From Burkholderia sp. L27(2015) (GTDB lineage Bacteria; Pseudomonadota; Gammaproteobacteria; Burkholderiales; Burkholderiaceae), in NCBI RefSeq assembly GCF_009765705.1, contig NZ_LMUX01000027.1, forward strand, positions 1,268-35,292: 34,025 nucleotides of DNA, in the 5' to 3' direction. The notes beneath the pieces are model-generated. The model did not search any database. It was not told where the DNA came from and saw only the letters and a list, made by a program, of their open reading frames with translations. The position numbers were made by a program, and so were the translations under genes. Positions 14,367-22,503 of the stretch are shown here, piece by piece. The number at the start of each line of letters is the position of its first letter. Within the stretch, counting starts at the first letter, position 1.

Positions 14367-15890
14367 TCAAAGCGACAGCGTCTCGATCAGTTGCCCCAGC
14401 TTGCGCAGCGCGTGATCGAGTTCGACGGTATAGGGCGCGCCGCAACTGATGCGCAGAAAGCGCGCGCAGCGATTCGAATTCGAAAACATCGCCCCGGGCG
14501 CGATCCGAATGCCCAGCGTCAGCGCCTGCTCGAACACCACCAGCGTATCGATCTGGCCCGGCAGCTCGACCCATAACAACAGACCGCCATCGGGTCGGGT
14601 CAGGCGCGTGCCGCTCGGGAAGTAAGCGGCGATGGCGGCGGCAGTGCGCTCGCGCTGCTGACGCAGTTGTTCGCGCAAGCGGGCCAAATGCCGATCGTAG
14701 GCGGGGCTACCCATAAAATCGGCGGCGACGATCTGCGGCCATTCTTCGTTATGACGGCTCTGTGCAAATTTCAACATCCTGACGCGTTCGAGCCAACGGC
14801 CGGCCGCCATCCAGCCCAGCCGCATTCCGGGCGCAAGAGTCTTGTTCAGCGACGCACAGTAGATCACGTTGCCCTCCTCATCCCACGCTTTGGCCGCTTT
14901 GAGCGGTGTCGCACGATCCGACAATTCGCGGTACGGATCGTCCTCGATAACCGCAATGCCGTGTTGCGCGCACAGTTGAATCAACTGCCCCTTGTGAGCG
15001 TCCGGCATGATGCTGCCCAGCGGATTTTGCAGATTGGGCACCACCACGACCGCTTTGATGTTGCTATAGGTTTCAATGGCCAACTCAAGCGCCTCCAGCG
15101 ACAAGCCGGTGGTGGGGCTGGTCGGAATCTCGAGTGCACGCATGCCCAGGCTTTCCAGAATCTGCAGCAAGCCGAAAAAAGTCGGCGATTCGACCGCGAC
15201 GATATCGCCGGGCTGAGCCACCGCGCGCAAGGCGAGGTTCACAGCTTCGATGCCGCCGTGGGTCACGACGACATCCTCGGGCGCCACGTGTATGCCGGCC
15301 GTCAACGCGCGGCGTGCCAGCACGCGTCTAAACGCCAGATTGCCGTGATGCGAGCCGTACGTGGTCAGTAACTCGGGCGCATGTCGCAAAGCACGCAAGG
15401 CCGAAGTCTTGAGCAATTGCGCGGGGTAGAGTTCCGGCGCGGCTGTGGCGCCCCCCAGATTGAGCGCGTCCGGAAACTGATATTGCCGATTGATGATGGC
15501 GGAGATGCCCGCATGCACCCCAACATATTGGGCTGGATCGACCTGCATGGCGTCGGGTTCGGAGGAGGTCGGCAACGCGACAGCCGCTGCGCGTCGGACG
15601 AAATAGCCCGAGCGTGCTCTGGCCTCCAGCCAGCCTTCTCGTTCCAGGTGCCGGCATACCTGCAGCGCGGTCGATAAACTGACCGCATGTTGCCGCATCA
15701 ACGCTCGCACCGAAGGCATGCGATCGCCGGGCCGCAGCGCGCCGGATGCGATGGTGCTGCGATAGTGCTCGGCAATCTGCTTGTAAAGCGGCGTGCTGGG
15801 TCGCTGCGCCGCAGCGGGCTCAACAACGGGCCCAAGCGCGGACTCAACGTGCGATTCAAGCGGGTTTTGCGAGGGGGAGGACGGTTTCAT
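14367..15890 (-). CDS. MocR-type GntR/aminotransferase regulator (PLP-dependent)
   Basis: Chimeric transcription factor of 507 aa. Residues ~33-100 form a GntR winged HTH (PLYKQIAEHYRSTIASGALRPGDRMPS, then VCRHLEREGWLEARARSGYFVR); ~140-500 form a fold-type I aminotransferase domain. PLP contacts are visible: Asn289 in LQNP, Asp317/Asp318 and Tyr320 in IEDDPYREL, and the Schiff-base Lys350 in SLNKTLAPGMRLGW, so cofactor binding should be intact. The 32-residue N-terminal extension is low-complexity. It is divergent from a DUF2917-like gene, and a 10-bp inverted repeat lies immediately upstream of its start. A true aminotransferase function is unlikely given the HTH. Confidence 0.92.
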   Translation of the reverse strand: MKPSSPSQNPLESHVESALGPVVEPAAAQRPSTPLYKQIAEHYRSTIASGALRPGDRMPSVRALMRQHAVSLSTALQVCRHLEREGWLEARARSGYFVRRAAAVALPTSSEPDAMQVDPAQYVGVHAGISAIINRQYQFPDALNLGGATAAPELYPAQLLKTSALRALRHAPELLTTYGSHHGNLAFRRVLARRALTAGIHVAPEDVVVTHGGIEAVNLALRAVAQPGDIVAVESPTFFGLLQILESLGMRALEIPTSPTTGLSLEALELAIETYSNIKAVVVVPNLQNPLGSIMPDAHKGQLIQLCAQHGIAVIEDDPYRELSDRATPLKAAKAWDEEGNVIYCASLNKTLAPGMRLGWMAAGRWLERVRMLKFAQSRHNEEWPQIVAADFMGSPAYDRHLARLREQLRQQRERTAAAIAAYFPSGTRLTRPDGGLLLWVELPGQIDTLVVFEQALTLGIRIAPGAMFSNSNRCARFLRISCGAPYTVELDHALRKLGQLIETLSL

Positions 15891-15898
15891 GGTTAGTG

Positions 15899-15945
15899 AT
15901 CATGCAAGCGTTGGCGTCGCGAAAACAGATACAGACTTGCATGAT
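15899..15945. promoter_or_regulatory. Inverted repeat upstream of the MocR gene (candidate operator)
   Basis: ATCATGCAAG (15899-15908) and CTTGCATGAT (15936-15945) are perfect 10-base inverted repeats separated by 27 bases, beginning 8 bases from the MocR start codon. A second pair, AGATACAG (15927-15934) and CTGTATCT (16007-16014), partly interleaves. MocR proteins commonly bind widely spaced repeats in their own divergent promoter, which fits this placement. Confidence 0.65.
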
Positions 15946-16069
15946 ACGCACCGGAACAGCAGCAGCCCCCGCGATCTGTTGCGGCTCAGATTGCAAATCT
16001 CTGTGCCTGTATCTAGCGCATCGCCGCACATAGACTGGCTGCACGCTTACTCACAACAGAGCCCGATCC

Positions 16070-16507
16070 ATGTGTGCGATTCAGTCCCTTTCTTCCCTGC
16101 CCGGCGAATCCGTTGAAATTCGATTGACGGGCGACCTGGCCCTGACCCGGTATCTGTGCGCGAAAAGTCGCATCGTGGTCACACACGGCGCAGTCCTGCT
16201 GCGTTATTCCGACCCGACGTTGGCCCGGTTGTGTGCGCCTTCGCCGCACAGAGAGGTCGTTGTGCACGAGGGCGAGTCGTATGCGCTGACGACACGTGGC
16301 ATGGTCAGGTTCGAGGCTAGTCGGCGGGGCTACAGTGGCGACGCCGCTTGCTGTGTCATCGTATTGCCCGCAGCCGGTTATGACCTCGTGCGACTGTGGA
16401 CGGTGGTGTCGTCGTGGCTCACATCGCATTGGCCGCGCGTCGCGGGATTCGTACGTCAGCGCAGACAATCAGTTGCGCGGCAAAAAACGCACGGTCAATC
16501 CGACTAA
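16070..16507 (+). CDS. DUF2917-like small protein (145 aa)
   Basis: Function unknown. The first ~85 residues alternate short strands (SVEIRLTGDLALTRYL, SRIVVTHGAVLLRYSD, REVVVHEGESYALTTRGMVRFEA) in a way that resembles the cupin-like DUF2917 proteins common in Burkholderiales; this resemblance is by eye only. The C-terminus is basic (FVRQRRQSVARQKTH). It is divergent from the MocR gene and shares its regulatory gap, so it may be a target of that regulator. It converges with the chromate transporter gene, 16 bases apart. The ribosome site before ATG 16070 is weak. Confidence 0.7.
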   Translation: MCAIQSLSSLPGESVEIRLTGDLALTRYLCAKSRIVVTHGAVLLRYSDPTLARLCAPSPHREVVVHEGESYALTTRGMVRFEASRRGYSGDAACCVIVLPAAGYDLVRLWTVVSSWLTSHWPRVAGFVRQRRQSVARQKTHGQSD

Positions 16508-16523
16508 TAAATAGCCACGGCAA

Positions 16524-17060
16524 TTACAACCACAACTGCGCCGCGACTTGCACGATGCCCGCGACCAGCAGGATCGGGATGGGATTGAGCTTGGGGCGCC
16601 GATAAAAAAGCACTGCGGACAGCACGGCGATCAGCCACAGCGACAGCGTGCCGGATGCCGCGCGCAGCACCGTGAACGCGCTCGACAGAATCAGCCCGGT
16701 CGCAAGCGGCGCCAGCGCGCGCTGGACAATTTGATACCAAGGCTTGTCGCGATGGCGATGCCACGCTCGCGTGGCGATATAAGCCAATACGGACGAAGGC
16801 GCAAACAAGGCAATCGAGGCGATCAGCGCGCCGAGCCAGCCCGCCACATGCCAGCCGATCAACGTCGTCAGCAGTGCCCCGGGGCCTGGTGCTGCGCGCG
16901 AAAGCGCGAACAGATCGACGAATTGCGCCTGAGTGACCCAGTGCTGTATCTCTACGCTTTGGGTATGGATGTCAGCGACCACGCTCTGGCCGCCACCGAT
17001 GGACAGCAGCGAGAGCGGCGCAAATACCGCAATCAAGCGCAAGTAGAGGTTGTCGCGCAT
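16524..17060 (-). CDS. Chromate transporter subunit (short-chain ChrA family), second gene
   Basis: Inner-membrane protein of 178 aa, half the size of full-length ChrA, with about 5-6 hydrophobic segments. The family signatures are present: APLSLLSIGGGQSVVADI near the start (FGGG-like motif) and ALSRAAPGPGALLTTLIGW (the PGP motif). The start is ATG 17060 (MRDNLYLRL), which follows the stop codon of the partner gene by one base, indicating translational coupling; a longer frame from 17150 would overlap that gene needlessly. The two short proteins together form a heterodimeric CHR transporter known to export chromate in some bacteria; the real substrate here is unproven. Confidence 0.9.
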   Translation of the reverse strand: MRDNLYLRLIAVFAPLSLLSIGGGQSVVADIHTQSVEIQHWVTQAQFVDLFALSRAAPGPGALLTTLIGWHVAGWLGALIASIALFAPSSVLAYIATRAWHRHRDKPWYQIVQRALAPLATGLILSSAFTVLRAASGTLSLWLIAVLSAVLFYRRPKLNPIPILLVAGIVQVAAQLWL

Positions 17061-17061
17061 C

Positions 17062-17625
17062 TCAGAGCCGCCTTCGCGCAAGCGCCAGCGAACAGCCGGC
17101 AAGCGCCATGACGACTGGCACAAGCGGCCAGTGCAGCAATCCGATCGCAACGAACACCGCGACGATCATCACGAGCGGCCAGTATCCCTCGGTCAGGGAA
17201 TGCCGCGCGCCACGCAGGCCGACGGATGCCGTCAGCCCGATCGCCGAGGCTGCCAGGCCTTCGAGAAAGTTATGCAGCCATAGTATGTCGCTAAGGTGCG
17301 CAAAGGCGATGCCGAGCAGCACCGCGACGATCATCGGTGGCAACAGCAAAGCGAGCACCGCCGTCAGGCTGCCCAGGCCGCCGCGCAGCTTATGGCCGAT
17401 GTAGATCGACAGATTGACGACATTGGAGCCCGGCAGAATCTGACTCATCGTCAGCGCACCGAGAAACTCATCCTCGTCCAGCCAGCCGCGTGCGTCGACG
17501 ACTTCGCGGTAGAGCCACGCCGAGAGGCCGCCGCCGAAGCTGGTCAGGCCGATGCGGGCAAACAGCAGCGCGAGCTGCGCCAGAGTTACCGAGGTCGGCG
17601 GTGCAAGCCGCGGCGTCGGCGTCAC
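17062..17625 (-). CDS. Chromate transporter subunit (short-chain ChrA family), first gene
   Basis: Inner-membrane protein of 187 aa, partner of the gene ending at 16524. It has LARIGLTSFGGGLSAWLYREVV (~23-44), then FLGALTMSQILPGSNVVNLSIYIG (PGxN motif) and about five hydrophobic helices. The GTG start at 17625 overlaps the TctA stop by 4 bases (GTGA), so the pair is translated as the tail of the tricarboxylate-transporter operon. Members of the short-chain CHR family usually occur as such pairs. An in-frame split of one ChrA gene by mutation is unlikely, because each half has its own family motif at its N-terminus. Confidence 0.9.
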   Translation of the reverse strand: MTPTPRLAPPTSVTLAQLALLFARIGLTSFGGGLSAWLYREVVDARGWLDEDEFLGALTMSQILPGSNVVNLSIYIGHKLRGGLGSLTAVLALLLPPMIVAVLLGIAFAHLSDILWLHNFLEGLAASAIGLTASVGLRGARHSLTEGYWPLVMIVAVFVAIGLLHWPLVPVVMALAGCSLALARRRL

Positions 17626-19181
17626 CGCGGATCTTCAACCAGTCGTTCGGCCTCCAGATGCTTGGTTTCCTCGATGCGCGCTTCCGCTTCCTGGTACGCC
17701 TTGGACGGCTTGCGATTGGTCCACACGGATGCGATCACCGAGATCATCGAGCATACCAACAGGCCCGCTGCGATCGGGCTTTGCAGGAACACGCGCGGGT
17801 CGCTGTTGGACAGCGTCATCGCCTGGCGGAACGATTGCTCCAGCGTGTGGCCCAGGATCAAACCGAACAGCAACGGTGCCTTGGGGATATCGAGCTTGCG
17901 AAACGCATAACCGATCGCGCCGAAGCCCAGTGCCATATACAGGTCGAACACGTCGTTATTGAACGAGTACACGCCCGCTGTCGCAATGCCCAGCACCACG
18001 CACAGCAACACACCGGGGGGTACGTAGAGGATGCGCGAGAGCAAGCCCACCAGCGGCAGGTTCAACACCAGCAGCATGATATTGCCCACATACATGCTCG
18101 CAATCAACCCCCATACCAGGTCCGGCTGCGAGGTGAACAACATCGGCCCAGGCTGGATGCCGTACATGATGAACGCGCCCATGAGCACCGCGGTTGCGCC
18201 CGACCCCGGCACGCCCAGCGCCAGCAAGTGCACGAACGCACCGCAGCTGTCGGCGTTGGTTGCAGCCTCGGGGGCGGCTACGCCTTCAATCGCGCCATGA
18301 CCGAATTCCTCGGGATGCTTGGAGATTTTCTTTTCCAGCACATACGAGAGCATGGCCGCCAATGTACCGCCCAAGCCCGGTGCCGCGCCGCACAGGAAGC
18401 CCACCACCGTGCCGCGTAAAGCGGCCGGGCGTGCGCGCTTCCACTCCGCGCGAGTGAACCACAATTTGCCCTTCACCTTCACCGTATGCAGCGTGCCACC
18501 CATCGTGCCTTCCACCATGCGGCTGACTTCGGAGATCGCGAACAAGCCGACCACCACCACCAGGAAGTTGACGCGATCCTGCAGTTCGACGAAGCCCATC
18601 GTAAAGCGCGGCACGCCGCTTTGCAGGTCGATGCCGATGGTCGCCAACGCCAGTCCAATCAAGGTGGCGATCATGCCTTTGGCCAGCGAGTTGCCGGTCA
18701 GCGCGCTCACGGTGGTCAGCGCGAACAGGATCAGCGCGAAGTATTCGGTCGGACCGAAATGCAGCGCCACTGCCGCGAGCGGCAACGCCACGAACGACAG
18801 TGCAGTTACGCCTATCATGCCGGCGATAAAGGAGCTCACTGCCGCAATCGCGAGCGTGGCGGCGGCGCGCCCTTTGCGCGCCAGTGGATATCCGTCGAGT
18901 ACGGTCATCACCGCGGCTGCGTCGCCCGGGGTGTTCAGCAAGATCGCTGTTACGGCGCCGCCGTACATGCAACCGTAGTAAATGCCGGTGAGCATCATCA
19001 GCGCTGTGATCGGATCCATCCCGAAGGTAACGGGAATCAGCAACGCAATGCCGGCCGAGGGGCCGATGCCGGGCAGGTGGCTGATCATCGTGCCGATGAA
19101 CACGCCGATCAGGGTGTACAGCAAATGGGTTGGCGTGCTCGCAATCGCCAGGCCATGCAAAATTCCGTGAAGACTATCCAT
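17622..19181 (-). CDS. tctA: Tripartite tricarboxylate transporter large permease (TctA)
   Basis: Large inner-membrane subunit (519 aa, about 11-12 helices) of a binding-protein-dependent secondary transporter driven by an ion gradient. Hallmarks are ISHLPGIGPSAGIALLIPVTFGMDP (~33-57), GIYYGCMYGGAVTAILLNTPGDAAA (~66-90) and KGMIATLIGLALATIGID; the second half has GVPGSGATAVLMGAFIMYGI and GPMLF. It works with TctB (19195) and a TctC-like receptor (20328). GGAG lies 8 bases before the ATG. The stop overlaps the downstream chromate gene by 4 bases. Transport of a carboxylate is certain only at family level; the neighbouring decarboxylase suggests an aromatic acid. Confidence 0.95.
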   Translation of the reverse strand: MDSLHGILHGLAIASTPTHLLYTLIGVFIGTMISHLPGIGPSAGIALLIPVTFGMDPITALMMLTGIYYGCMYGGAVTAILLNTPGDAAAVMTVLDGYPLARKGRAAATLAIAAVSSFIAGMIGVTALSFVALPLAAVALHFGPTEYFALILFALTTVSALTGNSLAKGMIATLIGLALATIGIDLQSGVPRFTMGFVELQDRVNFLVVVVGLFAISEVSRMVEGTMGGTLHTVKVKGKLWFTRAEWKRARPAALRGTVVGFLCGAAPGLGGTLAAMLSYVLEKKISKHPEEFGHGAIEGVAAPEAATNADSCGAFVHLLALGVPGSGATAVLMGAFIMYGIQPGPMLFTSQPDLVWGLIASMYVGNIMLLVLNLPLVGLLSRILYVPPGVLLCVVLGIATAGVYSFNNDVFDLYMALGFGAIGYAFRKLDIPKAPLLFGLILGHTLEQSFRQAMTLSNSDPRVFLQSPIAAGLLVCSMISVIASVWTNRKPSKAYQEAEARIEETKHLEAERLVEDPR

Positions 19182-19194
19182 CTTGGCGACTCCG

Positions 19195-19722
19195 TTAAAG
19201 CGAAAGAATGCCCGCCGGCAGCGGCACGTTCAGGAGACGCGAGAACACCAGGTCGACGATGAGTACGAAGCCGAGCGCGACCAGTATGTTGGTTCGGTAA
19301 TGCCCGCGGTGGAAGTAGCTGAGCAAGCCGCCCAGGAACACCGCGGTTGAAACCAGATAGCCGACGGGCTCGAATGCCGTGTAGTAGAGCGCGGTCCAGA
19401 CGACCATCGCGAGCAGGACCACGGTTTGGTGCCGGCCTTTGCGTATGTCGTCATGGGTGCGTGGCGCCGCTTCAGTAGGTGCGGGTGACGCCGCTTCAGT
19501 AGGTACGCGTGACGCCGCTTCCGCGCGCGCCTTGCGATAGGTTTCCACCAGCAACAGCGCGCCGGCGAATAGAAGGCCGCCGCCGATCAGCGCGGGAAAG
19601 GCACGCGGCCCGAGCGGGTCGCCGCTACGCATCACCGGCATGTGCAAGTCCGAGTACAGATAGACGAGCGCCCCCGCAATGACGCACAGGGCCAGCCAGA
19701 CATCCGGCTTCTTGGTGTTCAT
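19195..19722 (-). CDS. tctB: Tripartite tricarboxylate transporter small subunit (TctB)
   Basis: Small four-helix inner-membrane subunit of 175 aa. It shows GDPLGPRAFPALIGGGLLFAGALLLVE (~30-57), typical of TctB, and a C-terminal helix pair with FEPVGYLVSTAVFLGGLL. ATG 19722 is chosen because GGAGGAAGAG precedes it; the upstream ATG at 19740 has no such site. The central cytosolic loop contains a tandem duplication (8-residue unit ASRVPTEA/ASPAPTEA, 24-nt DNA unit at 19466-19520), likely a slippage product that leaves the frame intact. It lies 13 bases before TctA. Confidence 0.93.
   Translation of the reverse strand: MNTKKPDVWLALCVIAGALVYLYSDLHMPVMRSGDPLGPRAFPALIGGGLLFAGALLLVETYRKARAEAASRVPTEAASPAPTEAAPRTHDDIRKGRHQTVVLLAMVVWTALYYTAFEPVGYLVSTAVFLGGLLSYFHRGHYRTNILVALGFVLIVDLVFSRLLNVPLPAGILSL
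19466..19520. repeat. 24-bp tandem repeat inside tctB
   Basis: Units start at 19466, 19490 and (partial) 19514, each beginning GCCGCTTC. They encode the Ala/Pro/Thr/Glu-rich cytosolic loop of TctB and are a multiple of three, so copy change would not break the frame. Confidence 0.7.
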
Positions 19723-19846
19723 GTCTCTTCCTCCATACATCGACGATACTGCATGCTACGTGTGCCGTTGTGCCACATCGTGCGCGCGCGGAGGCGATGG
19801 GTTTCGCCCGAGATGTTTCGCCACCGCGGCGCTCGTGCTGCAGCTC

Positions 19847-20230
19847 TTATTTTTCGGTCTTGTAGCGTCCTTCAAGTACCACTTCAGCAACCGTGCCGTC
19901 CGGCGAACGGAATTTCAATGCACCGGTGCCCGGGGGCGACAGGATTTCGCCGCCGAACGCGCGGATCTTTTCAGCAGCCACTTCCTGGTCGTCAACCGTC
20001 ACGCCCCAGTGATGGATACGCGAACCCGGCCCGGCCAATTGTGCTTCATCGGCGTCTTCGCTGTCGTACTTCATCAGCGTGAAATCGATGTGTCCGTCGG
20101 TCATGTGGCGGGAGATGTGTTCCCGGGTCTGGGAGGTACGAATTTCCTTGAAACCGAACACCTCGGTGTAAAACTTGGTTGCCTGTTCAAGGTCCATGAC
20201 TTTGATGGCAAGGTGGACTATGCGTGACAT
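19847..20230 (-). CDS. VOC-family (glyoxalase/bleomycin-resistance/dioxygenase fold) protein
   Basis: Cytoplasmic protein of 127 aa with one glyoxalase-type domain: MSRIVHLAIKVMDLEQATKFYTEVFGFKE at the start, DFTLMKYDS, RIHHWGVTVDD in the middle and FRSPDGTVAEVVLE at the end. His7, the central His-His pair and Glu near 120 are plausible metal ligands. ATG 20230 has GGAG 7 bases upstream; ATG 20242 would add four residues without one. It lies between tctB and the TctC-like gene, so it probably acts on the imported compound or a product of it; the reaction (lyase, isomerase or extradiol cleavage) is not deducible. Confidence 0.88.
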   Translation of the reverse strand: MSRIVHLAIKVMDLEQATKFYTEVFGFKEIRTSQTREHISRHMTDGHIDFTLMKYDSEDADEAQLAGPGSRIHHWGVTVDDQEVAAEKIRAFGGEILSPPGTGALKFRSPDGTVAEVVLEGRYKTEK

Positions 20231-20327
20231 ATCGATCTCCATGTGATGGTACTGCGGTAAAAAAATAGAACGCTTGCTAAAAAAATGCCTGCCTCTGCTG
20301 CTTATTTCAAATTCTTATTGCGAATAC

Positions 20328-21341
20328 TTACTTCGCCAATCCCAACTCACCCAGCAACGGCGTGAGCCGGGTGTTCTCGTCGTTCAGGAACGCGGCGGCC
20401 TGCGCGCTGTTCTTGTAGTCGGCGGTCCATAGGCTACGTTTAAGCGCAGCGGCCCATTCGGGCGATGCCGTTGCCTTTTGCAGCGCGTTGTCCCACCACG
20501 CTATCGCAGCCGGCGTCATGTTTTTCGGTCCGACCAGCACGCGCCAGGTCGTGAAGTCGATATTGGCGCCTTGTTCCTTCCAGGTCGGCACGCCCGCAAG
20601 CGCTCCGGCTTCACGTGTGCCCGACGGCACCGCGATCATGCGCACCTTGCCGGCCTGGCTGGCGCCCAACGCGACACCCACCGGGGTGACCGCGACGTTG
20701 ACGTGATTGCCCATCAGTGCAGTCATTGCCTCACCGCCCGAGTCGAAGAAGACGATCTTCAGCTTGCGCGTATCCTGGCCTGCGCTCTTCACCACCATCG
20801 AAGCCGCAATGTGGCTTTGTCCACCCGGCGAGCTCGAAACAGCGAGGCCGACGCTGCTTGGGTCCTTGCGCAATTGCGCGATCAGGTCCTGGCCGGTTTT
20901 GATCGGCGAACTCGTGGCTACCGAGAACACGATCGGCTCGGTGACGAGCACCGCGAGCGGCGTCACGTCGGCTATGCCCACTGTGCTCAAGCCCGTGATG
21001 CGATTGGTCACCAGCGGCAGCGCCTGGACCGAGACGTAGTCGCCGTCACCACGATGTGAGTTGATATAGGCGATGCCGACCGTGCCACCGCCGCCGGGAC
21101 GATTCAGCACCGTCACCGGTTCGCTGGACAGTTTCTCTTGGGTCATCGCGGCCTGCAGCGTGCGTCCGACCAGATCGAGACCACCGCCGGGTGCACTGGG
21201 CACGACGATCTGGATCGGCCGCGTCGGTTGCCAGGTGTCCGCGGCCATCGCGGTCTGGCTTGCGGCAAGCGCTGCGCCAAACGCCAATACAGCGCCAGCG
21301 ATGGCAGATAAGTGACTGAAGCGATTGAGCTTGATCCCCAT
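20328..21341 (-). CDS. Tripartite tricarboxylate transporter binding protein (TctC/Bug family)
   Basis: Periplasmic receptor of 337 aa. A Sec signal peptide occupies residues 1-~34 (hydrophobic AIAGAVLAFGAALAAS, cleavage after AMA). The mature protein has the Bug signatures PTRPIQIVVPSAPGGGLDLVGR and, later, NRPGGGGTVGIAYINSHRGDG, GLAVSSSPGGQSHIAA and VIAVPSG-like strands. ATG 21341 is chosen, with AGGAGACG upstream; ATG 21371 would overlap the decarboxylase-like gene stop. Bug proteins are abundant in Burkholderiales and bind carboxylates or aromatics. It follows the decarboxylase-like gene by 26 bases and precedes VOC, tctB and tctA on the same strand. Confidence 0.93.
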   Translation of the reverse strand: MGIKLNRFSHLSAIAGAVLAFGAALAASQTAMAADTWQPTRPIQIVVPSAPGGGLDLVGRTLQAAMTQEKLSSEPVTVLNRPGGGGTVGIAYINSHRGDGDYVSVQALPLVTNRITGLSTVGIADVTPLAVLVTEPIVFSVATSSPIKTGQDLIAQLRKDPSSVGLAVSSSPGGQSHIAASMVVKSAGQDTRKLKIVFFDSGGEAMTALMGNHVNVAVTPVGVALGASQAGKVRMIAVPSGTREAGALAGVPTWKEQGANIDFTTWRVLVGPKNMTPAAIAWWDNALQKATASPEWAAALKRSLWTADYKNSAQAAAFLNDENTRLTPLLGELGLAK

Positions 21342-21367
21342 GACACGTCTCCTTATTTTTGTGTGCA

Positions 21368-22351
21368 TCAAAAGTTGAAGCCGTCGAAGGTGGTTTTTGC
21401 AAACAACGCCTCGAGCGCGACAGGCTCACGGATCAATCCGTCCGCCTGTGCATAGCGTAGCAGCGCTTCGAGTTCTGTGCGGTTCTCGGCAACACCATAG
21501 CGCCAGTAGTCGTCGCCCATCAACGCCCGCACGCGCTCGATTTCCGAGGTGATCCAGGGATGCGTGACGCGCAAGGTATCGACGATGGCGAGGTCGGCCA
21601 TGGCCAGTGCCTTGGCTTTGACGAACGCCGCATAGACGTTCACCGGCAGCCACGGATGCGCATGCGCGAGCGAGCGGCGTATGCCGATCAAGTGCATGGG
21701 CGGAAATACGCCGCACTTCGCGTAATAGGCTTCTTCGGCGGCGCGGTAATCAGGGAACAAACGCGCTACGGTCGCTTGCCGGCCAAAACAGGAGGGCGCG
21801 CGCGGCGACACGATCGCATCGAGTTCGCCATCGGCCAGCATCGCGGCCAGCGTCTGGTCCGCGGGCGCCGCTTCTACGCGGATCTGCGGCGGTAATTCGA
21901 GCGGCATGCGTACCTGCCGACCGCGTTGTTCGAGGCCGCCGGTCACCCACACCGCATCGGCCGTGTTCACGCCATATTCTTCGGCCAGCATCCCGCGTAC
22001 CCATACCCCTGCCGTCTGCTGGAAGTCTGGAACGCCGATGCGGCGCCCGCGCAGATCGGCCGGCGTATCGATACCGCGATCGGTACGGATATAAATGGCC
22101 GAATGCCGGAACGAGCGCGACACGAACGCCGGCACACCGATATAGCGGCTCTGACCGCGCGCAGTGGTGAGCAAGTGCGTGCTAAGCGACAGCTCCGAGA
22201 TATCGAATTCTTCGTGGCGAAATGCGCGCTGGAACAGTTCTTCGGCCGGACCCGTTATGAGGTTCAGGCGGCAACCGTCTACCGTCACCCGGCCGTCGAA
22301 GAGGGCTCGCGTGCGATCGGTGTTCTGGCATGCAAGAGAGAGCTCGAGCAT
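21368..22351 (-). CDS. 4,5-dihydroxyphthalate decarboxylase-family (NMT1/SBP-fold) protein
   Basis: Protein of 327 aa with a periplasmic-binding-type fold but no signal peptide, hence cytoplasmic. It starts LELSLACQNTDRTRALFDGRV and shows FDISELSLSTHLL, IGVPAFVSRSFRHSAIYIR, the DLRGRRIGVPDFQQTAGVWVRGML block and LFPDYRAAEEAYY; this arrangement is that of the 4,5-dihydroxyphthalate decarboxylase family (Pht5-like). Known members remove a carboxylate from dihydroxyphthalate, yet many homologues are uncharacterised. First gene of the transporter operon, with AAGGAAC before the ATG and an inverted repeat 28 bases upstream. This placement supports an aromatic dicarboxylate as the operon substrate (inference). 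Confidence 0.85.
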   Translation of the reverse strand: MLELSLACQNTDRTRALFDGRVTVDGCRLNLITGPAEELFQRAFRHEEFDISELSLSTHLLTTARGQSRYIGVPAFVSRSFRHSAIYIRTDRGIDTPADLRGRRIGVPDFQQTAGVWVRGMLAEEYGVNTADAVWVTGGLEQRGRQVRMPLELPPQIRVEAAPADQTLAAMLADGELDAIVSPRAPSCFGRQATVARLFPDYRAAEEAYYAKCGVFPPMHLIGIRRSLAHAHPWLPVNVYAAFVKAKALAMADLAIVDTLRVTHPWITSEIERVRALMGDDYWRYGVAENRTELEALLRYAQADGLIREPVALEALFAKTTFDGFNF

Positions 22352-22378
22352 AGTTAGGCGTTCCTTAATACGAAGTCA

Positions 22379-22399
22379 TTATTTCGGATGACGAAATAA
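22379..22399. promoter_or_regulatory. Inverted repeat upstream of the decarboxylase/Tct operon
   Basis: TTATTTCG (22379-22386) and CGAAATAA (22392-22399) form a perfect 8-bp inverted repeat with a 5-base spacer, beginning 28 bases upstream of the operon's first start codon in an AT-rich patch. Candidate operator for the GntR protein encoded at 22504-23235. Confidence 0.6.
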
Positions 22400-22503
22400 A
22401 ATAACGGGTAGCAAGCTTCGAGTGTGCGTGCATAGCATTCAATGCAAGGTGCAGGTTCCGGGCTAGCGTTGGGCCTGCTTATCTGTACAGTCGGTGTGGG
22501 GCG

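Noticed and set aside
16524-17625. Two short chromate transporter frames as one ChrA gene broken by frameshift
   Set aside because: Each begins with its own FGGG/PGP-type motif; short paired CHR proteins are a known family form.
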